From positions 744,001-808,000 of the forward strand of contig NZ_VRKQ01000010.1 in NCBI RefSeq assembly GCF_008056315.1: a stretch of DNA of 64,000 nt, written 5' to 3'. Position numbers and translations under genes: made by a program. Origin of the DNA: Seonamhaeicola maritimus (lineage in GTDB: Bacteria > Bacteroidota > Bacteroidia > Flavobacteriales > Flavobacteriaceae). Positions 9,514 through 15,947 of this stretch are shown here, piece after piece (the stretch's first letter is position 1; every line of letters starts with the position of its first letter). A model generated the notes under the pieces. The model was not told the origin of the DNA. It was given only the letters and a program-made list of their open reading frames with translations, and made no database searches.

Positions 9514-10443
9514 TTATTCCTTTGAACTAAGTCTGATTATTCTCTCTTCCTTATCAAGTGAATAGGAAAGGTTCATAGGGGTTGAAACTGTTTTAATAGC
9601 TAAGCTTAAATCTTTATGAGTAAAAGCACCAGTAAAACGCTTATTAGAATCTATATTAGAAGTATCAAATGTAATTTCAAACTGATTTTCTAAAGCCTGC
9701 AAAACTTGCAAAATTGGCGCATTGTAAAAAGTACTTTCACCTACTAGCCAATTAGGTTCATTCAATTCAAAATTCCACTCTTCAAAATTGTTGTTTACTA
9801 TTCTAACAGCTTCTCCAGGTAGAAGTACTACGTTTTTGTGCAAAGTATTACTAGTAACTCTTACTTTTCCTTCCATACATTGTACTTCAAAATAAGTGTT
9901 TCTAGAAATTACATTAAATTCTGTTCCTAATACTTCTACTACACCTTCGTTAGTAATAACCTTAAAAGTTTTGCCTTTTTCAACATCAAAAAAAGCTTCC
10001 CCCTCTAGTTCTAGTTTTCGATCAGAACGCCAATTTAAAGTCTTATAGTTTAAATGAGAATTTGCATTAAGTTTAACTTCTGAATTATCAGGAAGTACAA
10101 CTGCTAATTGTTCACTAAACCCTGTATTGAAATTAGATTGCATATTCATGACATAAAATACGCCAAAAGCAATCATAACCGCAGCGGCAGCATAGGCCCA
10201 ATTAGGAATTAGTTTTATTACTCTAGTCTTGGAAGTTTGGGGCTTCGCGCTAGTTTGTTCTCTTAATTTATTTAATAACGCTTGATTGTTAAAAGTAGGT
10301 GCTTTTAGTGTTTGGGACGCATCATTAATTCTTTTAAGAACAGTATAATCTTTCGAATTTTCAAATTTTTTAAGCTCCTCTGTAGAAAGTTCTCCAGAAA
10401 TCCATCTAGCCAAAAAATCATCTTCTTTGATATATTTTTCCAT
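9514..10443 (-). CDS. FecR-family anti-sigma factor
   Basis: 309 residues. The N-terminal 75 residues are cytosolic (LARWISGELSTEELKKFE) and would bind the ECF sigma factor. One membrane span is at about 82-103 (PNWAYAAAAVMIAFGVFYVM). The periplasmic FecR domain spans about 110-200 (LPDNSEVKLNANSHLNY, ELEGEAFFDVEKGKTFKV, VLGTEFNV). A DUF4974-type C-terminal domain (PILQVLQALENQFEITF) resembles STN and is expected to touch the receptor. It sits between its sigma factor (55 bp upstream) and its receptor (71 bp downstream), the standard Bacteroidetes cell-surface signalling order. Confidence 0.93.
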   Translation of the reverse strand: MEKYIKEDDFLARWISGELSTEELKKFENSKDYTVLKRINDASQTLKAPTFNNQALLNKLREQTSAKPQTSKTRVIKLIPNWAYAAAAVMIAFGVFYVMNMQSNFNTGFSEQLAVVLPDNSEVKLNANSHLNYKTLNWRSDRKLELEGEAFFDVEKGKTFKVITNEGVVEVLGTEFNVISRNTYFEVQCMEGKVRVTSNTLHKNVVLLPGEAVRIVNNNFEEWNFELNEPNWLVGESTFYNAPILQVLQALENQFEITFDTSNIDSNKRFTGAFTHKDLSLAIKTVSTPMNLSYSLDKEERIIRLSSKE

Positions 10444-10498
10444 TCTATTTAAAAAGTTCTATAATTATAAAACAGTTGATTAGGATTTTACCCTACTT

Positions 10499-11011
10499 TT
10501 ATATTTTTCCAAATTGTTTTCTTAGCGTAACCAAAGCTAAACTCATTCTTTTTTCAACAGCTTTAATACTCACGCCAGTTATCTCAGCAATTTCAGAATA
10601 TTTTTTTTTATCTATTCTACTTAACAAAAACACTTCCCTTTGTTTTTCTGGTAAGTTAGCTATAGCATCTTTAAGTTGTTGCATAAATTCTTGTTCTTCT
10701 AATAAAAACAGGGGCGTTTCATTAGTTGTTCTATTTGATAGAGTATTTTGATGTTCTAGTACAATTTTTTTATGCGCCACTTCATTTAAAAAAATATTTC
10801 GGGCCACAGTATATAAAAAGGACTTAGCCTTTTCAAAAAAAACCTTAGAGCAATTGTTCCACAATTTAACAAAAGCATCTTGAACTGTATCTTCAGCTTG
10901 CTGCTTGTCTCCGCACTTATAATAGATATAATTATATAATGTCTGGGAGTGCGCATTATATAAATACTCGTAGGTTTCTTGCTCGCAAACAGATTTGGTT
11001 TCGCTACTCAT
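10499..11011 (-). CDS. ECF RNA polymerase sigma factor (FecI-like)
   Basis: 170 residues with sigma-70 region 2 at about 15-85 (LYNYIYYKCGDKQQAEDTVQDAFVKLW) and region 4 at about 110-165 (ANLPEKQREVFLLSRIDKKKYSEIAE, then VSIKAVEKRMSLAL, a helix-turn-helix). It would direct transcription of the receptor cassette when the FecR protein is relieved by ligand binding at the outer membrane. A TAAATTTG minus-7 box lies 20 bp before the ATG. It is first gene of the unit with the FecR and TonB-receptor genes. Confidence 0.94.
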   Translation of the reverse strand: MSSETKSVCEQETYEYLYNAHSQTLYNYIYYKCGDKQQAEDTVQDAFVKLWNNCSKVFFEKAKSFLYTVARNIFLNEVAHKKIVLEHQNTLSNRTTNETPLFLLEEQEFMQQLKDAIANLPEKQREVFLLSRIDKKKYSEIAEITGVSIKAVEKRMSLALVTLRKQFGKI

Positions 11012-11031
11012 AAAAGTATTAGCTTATTTGT

Positions 11032-11039
11032 CAAATTTA
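11032..11039 (-). promoter_or_regulatory. Minus-7 box of the ECF sigma gene
   Basis: TAAATTTG on the minus strand, 20 bp before the ATG at 11011, fits the house-keeping TAnnTTTG consensus. Confidence 0.5.
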
Positions 11040-11090
11040 AAAAAATTAAAGAAAGTAGGTAGGGTGTTTTAGTTTTAAACTGTTTTATAT

Positions 11091-11132
11091 ATAAACTAGG
11101 GCACTAGAGCCCCAAATAGAGTCCTAGTTTAT
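11091..11132. repeat. Inverted repeat with nested hairpin
   Basis: The 10-bp arms ATAAACTAGG (11091-11100) and CCTAGTTTAT (11123-11132) are perfect complements. Inside is the alternative hairpin GGGC-ACTAGA-GCCC (11099-11112). No T-run follows on either strand, so it is not a simple terminator. Confidence 0.6.
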
Positions 11133-11191
11133 TGCCCCAAGCCCCTTGTTTACATTTACTTACCTACAATTGTAATGGTTTAATATCGTGT

Positions 11192-11256
11192 CTTGCTAAT
11201 ATGTTTTAAGATTTGGTTGGTTAAATCTAAGAATCACATTACATGATATTATCAAG
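11192..11256. repeat. Inverted repeat with inner hairpin
   Basis: Outer arms CTTGCTAATAT (11192-11202) and ATATTATCAAG (11246-11256) pair with one mismatch. An inner hairpin pairs TTAAGATTT (about 11206-11214) with AAATCTAA (11223-11230). A further small hairpin TCAAGTT-AGAA-AACTTGA (11252-11269) competes with the outer arm. Confidence 0.55.
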
Positions 11257-11280
11257 TTAGAAAACTTGAAATATGGTTGA

Positions 11281-11343
11281 GTTAGCTTATTTGTGTCAAA
11301 GCATATTCTCCAAATCGATATGTCTTTGCCACAAATTCGCAAC
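11281..11343. repeat. 63-bp imperfect inverted repeat with bulged bases
   Basis: Arms GTT...ATTTGTG-T-CAAAG-CATAT and ATATG-T-CTTTG-C-CACAAAT...AAC pair over about 22 bp around an 11-nt loop. There is a one-base bulge, a single mismatch and a small internal loop. TTAGCTT (11282-11288) also matches AAGCTAA (11348-11354). The fold ends 36 bp before the ATG of the next gene. Its architecture recalls integron attC sites, but the core-box polarity is wrong. Confidence 0.6.
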
Positions 11344-11378
11344 TTAAAAGCTAATTATTAATTAATAGGCATTGTACT

Positions 11379-11771
11379 ATGACTTTACTAACATCGTATT
11401 TTGTGAGCAAGAAAGAAGATTTAAAAAATACACGCGATGCAATTCTAAGTTTATCTAGAGGTAAAAGTCTAAATGGATCTCCTGTTTTTGATTTATGGAT
11501 ATATAGAAATGGTCAAATTACATATAATGGTATTGAAAATGTTGAGAAAATCGGCATACACAATACTTACATACCTTTAGATATAGTAAAAAAGATTAAC
11601 GACTTTGTTTCAAATATAAGCCCTTTAGAAACAGGTGATACCAAAGGAAGAGATAACCCTTTGACCATCCTGAAATACAATAATAGAAAGATTGTTTTTC
11701 AATCGTCTAAGGCTAAAGGTAATTTACAAGAATTAAACGCTCTCTTAGAAAATATAGCGAATAGTATATAA
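11379..11771 (+). CDS. Uncharacterised 130-residue protein, DUF6438-like
   Basis: No signal peptide or membrane span is evident. The pattern FDLWIYRNGQITYNGIENV near residue 43, followed by the GIHNTYIPLDIVKKINDFV segment, resembles the DUF6438 family, in which a short beta-strand reports a property against a dG-x-y-G-x-x-n-V core; the usual cysteines of that family are missing. Function is unknown. It stands alone: an inverted-repeat-rich leader precedes it and a strong terminator follows it, so the gene plus flanks form a compact cassette-like unit. The ATG at 11379 is the first in frame after the hairpins; no clear minus-7 box was found. Confidence 0.6.
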   Translation: MTLLTSYFVSKKEDLKNTRDAILSLSRGKSLNGSPVFDLWIYRNGQITYNGIENVEKIGIHNTYIPLDIVKKINDFVSNISPLETGDTKGRDNPLTILKYNNRKIVFQSSKAKGNLQELNALLENIANSI

Positions 11772-11827
11772 GAAAACATTTAAAATGACAAATAAAAGAG
11801 AATGAGGGTTCGTACTTTTATTGTTAG

Positions 11828-11859
11828 CCTCTGTTAATTTAAATTAGCAGAGGTTTTTT
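11828..11859 (+). terminator. Rho-independent terminator of the 130-residue gene
   Basis: CCTCTG (11828-11833) and CAGAGG (11848-11853) pair; the AT-rich interior (TTAATTTAAATTAG) can extend the stem to about 12 bp. Six T residues follow at once on the plus strand. Confidence 0.85.
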
Positions 11860-11883
11860 ATTTGTATAAAACCTGATTTTATC

Positions 11884-11920
11884 GCAAAAAAAACCCTGAT
11901 TTATTTATAAATCAGGGTTT
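11884..11920 (-). terminator. Rho-independent terminator of the OmpH-like gene
   Basis: Perfect 13-bp stem (AAACCCTGATTTA and complement) with a 4-nt loop. On the minus strand a run of T residues follows the stem. It lies 31 bp after the stop of the 11952-12464 gene. Confidence 0.85.
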
Positions 11921-11951
11921 ATATATCTATATATCAATCACTTAACCTGAT

Positions 11952-12464
11952 TTACTTCTTATATTCGGTATCTAAAGCCTCTAAAATAGTTTGGGTTAAG
12001 TTATTTTCATCAGTACCATAAAGTACAGATGAGGCTCCATCACTAGTTCCTAAAATATAAGTATAGCCATTTGTTTTACCATAGTCCTTTACAAAATCTT
12101 TTACCTTAATAATTAAAGAATCTATTTCTCCTTGAAAGGCAAGAGTTATTTGTTGTTCTTCAAATTGAACTTGTTGCTGCAATAGTTGTTGTTTCTGTTG
12201 TAAACCTCCTATTAATTCCTGAGCTTTCTTTTGAGAAGATTTTTGAGCTGTTATTTGTGTTTGTTGAACTTCTAACTGGAATGCTTGACTAATACTATCC
12301 GTTTTCTTTTTAAAAGCTTCCTGTTTTCCCTGAAATTTAGTTTCTAGGTCTTTTTTCTCTTGAATTTCATTAATTAAGGTCGTATTATCAACATAACCAA
12401 TTTTTTTCTCCTGACAAGATGTAAAAGCTAATATTACTAAAACAATGTAAAAAATATGTTTCAT
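11952..12464 (-). CDS. OmpH/Skp-family lipoprotein
   Basis: 170 residues. The N-terminus MKHIFYIVLVILAFTSC ends in a lipobox, so the protein is probably a lipoprotein. A short beta start (KIGYVDNTTLINE) is followed by a long Gln- and Lys-rich helical arm at about residues 35-120 (KSSQKKAQELIGGLQQKQQ) and a closing region (YGKTNGYTYILGTSDGASSVLY). This is the OmpH/Skp plan: a trimeric periplasmic chaperone with helical tentacles holding unfolded outer-membrane proteins. Lipid anchoring is not typical of E. coli Skp. It is a single-gene unit with its own promoter and terminator. Confidence 0.85.
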   Translation of the reverse strand: MKHIFYIVLVILAFTSCQEKKIGYVDNTTLINEIQEKKDLETKFQGKQEAFKKKTDSISQAFQLEVQQTQITAQKSSQKKAQELIGGLQQKQQLLQQQVQFEEQQITLAFQGEIDSLIIKVKDFVKDYGKTNGYTYILGTSDGASSVLYGTDENNLTQTILEALDTEYKK

Positions 12465-12486
12465 TTCTTAATTTATTAATTTCGGA

Positions 12487-12494
12487 CAAATGTA
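12487..12494 (-). promoter_or_regulatory. Minus-7 box of the OmpH-like gene
   Basis: TACATTTG on the minus strand, 22 bp before the ATG at 12464, fits TAnnTTTG. Confidence 0.5.
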
Positions 12495-12692
12495 ATAAAC
12501 AAAATAGATTGAAGTATTGAAATTACCCTTGAATTAATATTATAATTAAAATTTATAGAATTAAATAACTCTTATTAGAAATACTTATCAAAACAAAGGT
12601 CAAATAAAGCGTTTTAAGCGCCTTTTAAAATCTAGCTTGGTATTTCGCTGTCACTCTCCATAAACTCTAAAGAAAACTTCTGTAACAAAGTT

Positions 12693-13544
12693 TTATTCGT
12701 TTTTAATGACATAAATTAAAGAAGAAACTTCTTTTGAAGTAATTGCAGTAAAATTTGATACAACTCCAATTAAAAAACCTTTAATAAAATTCATTTTACC
12801 AGATTTATATTTTTCAGAAAGTAGACTCACATAAAAAGCATCAAACCACATAGGGTTAATTTTTACAACTTTCATTTCAACTTTTGAAAACAGACTAGCA
12901 ATTGATTCTTCACAAAAATGCCAAAGGTGTCTAGGTACATCATAAGCTGCCCAAAATTCTTTATAATGTTTGGCATCATAACTTTTATAATTTGGTACAG
13001 CAACAATTAAAACGCCACTTGGTTTAAGAAGTTTTTTGAAAACTGTTACTTGATCATCAAGATTGGGTAAATGCTCCAAAACATGCCAAAGGGTAATAAC
13101 ATCAAAACTGTTTTCTTTAAACTCTAAAAGTTTTTCAATTTCATAAACGGAATTATTTGTTTTTTTATTAGCAATTTGTCTCGCCTGTTCGTTAGGTTCA
13201 ATTCCAGAAACACTCCATCCGTTTTGTTGAGCTACAAGTAAAAAGTCTCCCGTTCCGCATCCAACATCTAGAATATTTTTGTCTTCAGAATTTAAGGAAT
13301 TAATTAGCTTTAATTTTTGGTTTAATGCAATCTTTCTTATGTAATGATATGCTTTCTCAAACAGGTTTCGTTTAGAATCTGTATGAGAAATATAATCTTC
13401 ACTTTGATAATAATCTGGTAATTTTTCATTCGAAGGTTGTGGCGTAGTTTCTAAAAATCCATGTTCAGAGTTTCGATTCAAATCAAAAGTTTCTCCTGAA
13501 ACAGAATGATCTTTTACACTTAAAAAAGGAGGACTATTTTTCAT
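12693..13544 (-). CDS. Class I SAM-dependent methyltransferase
   Basis: 283 residues. The Rossmann core at about 90-200 shows motif I ILDVGCGTGDFLLVA, the acidic end of strand 2 SGIEPNEQAR, and the post-motif DVITLWHVLEHLPN followed by LKPSGVLIVAVPNYKS. This is the UbiG/Methyltransf_23 style. The N-terminal 80 residues (SGETFDLNRNSEHGFLETTP, then YYQSEDYISH) are typical of Bacteroidetes members. The substrate is unknown. A hydrophobic stretch near residues 248-270 (GFLIGVVSNFTAITS) could touch the membrane. It lies 45 bp downstream of mnmG on the same strand, with a parS-type palindrome in the gap, and is probably cotranscribed with mnmG. Confidence 0.85.
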   Translation of the reverse strand: MKNSPPFLSVKDHSVSGETFDLNRNSEHGFLETTPQPSNEKLPDYYQSEDYISHTDSKRNLFEKAYHYIRKIALNQKLKLINSLNSEDKNILDVGCGTGDFLLVAQQNGWSVSGIEPNEQARQIANKKTNNSVYEIEKLLEFKENSFDVITLWHVLEHLPNLDDQVTVFKKLLKPSGVLIVAVPNYKSYDAKHYKEFWAAYDVPRHLWHFCEESIASLFSKVEMKVVKINPMWFDAFYVSLLSEKYKSGKMNFIKGFLIGVVSNFTAITSKEVSSLIYVIKNE

Positions 13545-13554
13545 TTAATACAAA

Positions 13555-13570
13555 TGTTCCACGTGGAACA
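13555..13570. promoter_or_regulatory. parS-type palindrome (ParB binding site), copy 1
   Basis: TGTTCCACGTGGAACA is a perfect 16-bp palindrome. It differs from the widely conserved chromosomal parS consensus TGTTTCACGTGAAACA only by one symmetric base pair and matches the form found in pseudomonads. It lies between mnmG and the methyltransferase gene. The flanking A and T extend it to 18 bp. Confidence 0.82.
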
Positions 13571-13589
13571 TGTGAAATTCTTTTAATTA

Positions 13590-15461
13590 TTATCGACCCA
13601 TATAAACCAATAAAACTGAAATATCATTTGGAGAAACTCCACTAATTCTTGAAGCCTGAGAAACTGTAATAGGTTGTATTTTTTTCAATTTTTCACGGGC
13701 TTCAAAACTCATGGATTTAATTTTAGAGTAATCAAAATTCTCCGGAATTTTTACATACTCTAGCCTATTCAATTTATCCGCATTATTTTTTTCTTTAGCT
13801 ATATAACCAGAATATTTAACTTGAATTTCTGTCTGCTCAACAACTTCTCTATCCAGATTGTTTTCCTGAATATACCCCTCTACACTTTTTACTTGTCTAA
13901 TATCTTCCATATCAATATTAGGTCTAGCAAACACTTTAAATAGTTTTCCAGATTGTTTAACCACAGCAGAGTTTTTACTCTCTAAAATAGGATTAATCTC
14001 TTCCGGTTTAACACTAGTGGTCTCAAAAAAGGACACAAATCTTTTAGCTGCTTCGTGCTTCTCTTCCATTCTTCTTAATCTCTTTTCACTAGCCAAACCT
14101 AAATCAAAACCTTTTGGTGTCAACCTCAAATCAGCATTATCTTGTCTTAACAATGTCCTATATTCAGCTCGCGATGTAAACATTCTATATGGCTCTTCGG
14201 TACCCTTTGTAATCAAATCGTCAATTAAAACACCAATATAAGCCTCATCTCTCTTTAAAGTAAACACATCCTTTTCTTGGACTTTTAAACTAGCATTAAT
14301 ACCAGCCATCAACCCTTGAGAAGCCGCTTCTTCATATCCCGTTGTTCCATTAATTTGACCTGCAAAATAAAGTCCATTAACTAACTTAGTTTCCAAGGTG
14401 TGCTTTAATTGTGTTGGAGGAAAATAATCATATTCTATAGCGTAACCAGGTCTAAAAAATTTCACGTTTTCAAAACCAACTACTGACCGTAATGCATTAA
14501 ACTGAACATCTTCGGGAAGCGAGGTTGAGAAACCATTTACATAAACCTCACAGGTATTCCATCCTTCTGGTTCAATAAATAATTGATGTCTATCCTTGTC
14601 CGCAAATCGATTAATTTTATCTTCTATGGAAGGACAATAACGGGGTCCCAAACTTTTAATTCTACCATTAAACATTGGTGATCTATCAAACCCTTCACGA
14701 AGTAAATTATGCACATCAGGACTTGTATAAGTCATGTGACAAGCACGCTGCTTTTCTAAAGGTTTAGTTATATCTAAATAGGAGAACTTTTCTGGATTTA
14801 CATCTCCAGGTTGTTCAACCATTTTAGAATAATCTAAAGATCTTCCATCAACCCTTGGAGGGGTTCCTGTTTTCATTCTTCCGGAATCAAAACCTAAATC
14901 TACAAGCTGCTCCGTAATTCCTGTTGCGGCTTTTTCACCTGCTCTACCACCGCCAAAATTCTTATCACCAATATGAATAAGTCCATTCAAAAAAGTTCCG
15001 TTTGTAAGCACTACTGTTTTAGACCTTATTTCAACACCTAGTGATGTTTTAACTCCAATAACTTCATTTCCTTCAATCAGTAAACCTGAAACCATTTCTT
15101 GGTAGAAATCCAAATTATCTGTTTGCTCCAACAACAATCTCCAATCTTCAGCAAATCGCATTCTATCACTTTGAACCCTCGGGCTCCACATAGCGGGTCC
15201 TTTGGATTTATTCAGCATCTTAAACTGAATAGCAGACGTATCAGACACAATACCACTATAACCACCTAAAGCATCAATCTCACGCACAATTTGCCCTTTT
15301 GCAATACCACCCATAGCAGGATTACAAGACATTTGAGCAATGTTTTGCAGATTCATTGTAACCAACAAAGTTTTACTTCCCATATTGGCAGCTGCAGCTG
15401 CAGCCTCACTACCAGCGTGACCCGCACCAACCACAATAACATCGTAAACCTCGTTAAACAT
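13590..15461 (-). CDS. mnmG: tRNA uridine-5-carboxymethylaminomethyl modification enzyme, FAD subunit
   Basis: With MnmE it adds the cmnm5 group to U34 of certain tRNAs; cytosolic. 623 residues, normal length. The FAD-binding site is at about 9-30 (VIVVGAGHAGSEAAAAAANMG). The GidA signatures GGIAKGQIVREIDALGG near 50 and SPRVQSDR near 95 are present, as are GTPPRVDGRSLDYS near 200, GPRYCPSIEDK near 275, the catalytic-cysteine region, and AGQINGTTGYEEAASQGL near 370. The C-terminal MnmE-binding helical domain ends in ISGVSPNDISVLLVYMGR. The start follows a TATATTTG promoter; parS-type sites lie on both sides of the gene. mnmG is often origin-proximal in bacteria. Confidence 0.98.
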   Translation of the reverse strand: MFNEVYDVIVVGAGHAGSEAAAAAANMGSKTLLVTMNLQNIAQMSCNPAMGGIAKGQIVREIDALGGYSGIVSDTSAIQFKMLNKSKGPAMWSPRVQSDRMRFAEDWRLLLEQTDNLDFYQEMVSGLLIEGNEVIGVKTSLGVEIRSKTVVLTNGTFLNGLIHIGDKNFGGGRAGEKAATGITEQLVDLGFDSGRMKTGTPPRVDGRSLDYSKMVEQPGDVNPEKFSYLDITKPLEKQRACHMTYTSPDVHNLLREGFDRSPMFNGRIKSLGPRYCPSIEDKINRFADKDRHQLFIEPEGWNTCEVYVNGFSTSLPEDVQFNALRSVVGFENVKFFRPGYAIEYDYFPPTQLKHTLETKLVNGLYFAGQINGTTGYEEAASQGLMAGINASLKVQEKDVFTLKRDEAYIGVLIDDLITKGTEEPYRMFTSRAEYRTLLRQDNADLRLTPKGFDLGLASEKRLRRMEEKHEAAKRFVSFFETTSVKPEEINPILESKNSAVVKQSGKLFKVFARPNIDMEDIRQVKSVEGYIQENNLDREVVEQTEIQVKYSGYIAKEKNNADKLNRLEYVKIPENFDYSKIKSMSFEAREKLKKIQPITVSQASRISGVSPNDISVLLVYMGR

Positions 15462-15479
15462 GACTTTAGATATTTAATA

Positions 15480-15495
15480 TGTTCCACGTGGAACA
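15480..15495. promoter_or_regulatory. parS-type palindrome (ParB binding site), copy 2
   Basis: An identical TGTTCCACGTGGAACA lies 18 bp before the mnmG ATG, inside the predicted 5' untranslated region. Together with copy 1, 1.9 kb away, it brackets mnmG. Confidence 0.82.
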
Positions 15496-15512
15496 TCTAT
15501 AATTTAAGTTTG

Positions 15513-15520
15513 CAAATATA
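15513..15520 (-). promoter_or_regulatory. mnmG promoter minus-7 box
   Basis: TATATTTG on the minus strand, with a TTG (15542-15544) 21 bp upstream, fits the Bacteroidetes TTG-N17-23-TAnnTTTG promoter. Predicted transcription begins just before the parS-type site. Confidence 0.6.
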
Positions 15521-15536
15521 CGTTGAACTTTTGAAT

Positions 15537-15947
15537 TTAAGCAAGTTGTGCTAGGTAGTGGTTTTCTTTGGCGCGCATCACCTGAGCCTCTTTATCTGAT
15601 TTGTCTTTATAACCACAATAGTGCAATACGCCATGAATGATAACTCGATGAAGTTCTTTTAGAAATGTAACATTGAAATCTTTAGCATTATCCTTAACTC
15701 TTTCAATAGAAATAAAAATATCTCCCTGTATAATTTTTCCCACCGAATAGTCAAAGCTTATAATATCAGTTAAGGTGTCGTGATTAAGAAACTCCACATT
15801 CAACTTATGCAGGTATTCATCATCACAGAAAACATAATTAATCACCTCCAACTTATAACCTTCAGAAGTAATAGTACTTAAAATCCATGAAGATAAATCC
15901 TTCTCATTTTCTAAACCAAATTCCGTTTCGTAATTGAAATTAATCAT
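15537..15947 (-). CDS. ybeY: Endoribonuclease YbeY (rRNA maturation factor)
   Basis: 136 residues, slightly short for the family. YbeY is a zinc-dependent endoribonuclease involved in 16S rRNA 3'-end maturation and 70S quality control. The signature region reads HRVIIHGVLHYCGYKD: two of the usual three zinc-ligand histidines are clear, while the third position of the HGVLHLxGYDH motif is not His here. The companion DTLTDIISFDYSVG and GDIFIS motifs are intact. The start lies 8 bp inside the end of the DUF4175 gene, so the two are translationally coupled. Downstream is the mnmG promoter. Confidence 0.92.
   Translation of the reverse strand: MINFNYETEFGLENEKDLSSWILSTITSEGYKLEVINYVFCDDEYLHKLNVEFLNHDTLTDIISFDYSVGKIIQGDIFISIERVKDNAKDFNVTFLKELHRVIIHGVLHYCGYKDKSDKEAQVMRAKENHYLAQLA

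Larger units (their letters stand above)
11012..11378. other. 367-bp non-coding region holding sigma promoter and a GC-enriched hairpin cluster
   Basis: Gene-free stretch between the divergent ECF sigma gene and the 130-residue gene. Its left end holds the sigma-factor promoter. From about 11090 it carries four strong inverted repeats in series and a locally GC-rich core (about 11095-11150), unusual in this AT-rich chromosome. No open reading frame of note and no TAnnTTTG box directed at the 11379 gene were seen. It could be a structured RNA, a repeat element or a complex regulatory region. Confidence 0.6.

Noticed and set aside
11281-11343. Integron attC site
   Set aside because: Length, bulges and internal loop resemble attC, but the ends read GTT...AAC on both strands, whereas attC core boxes have the opposite polarity (AAC inward on the left, GTT on the right), and no integrase is present.
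12600-12694. Terminator after the methyltransferase gene
   Set aside because: A weak AAAACTT/AAGTTTT hairpin overlaps the stop codon (12673-12694) but lacks a T-run; not convincing enough to list.
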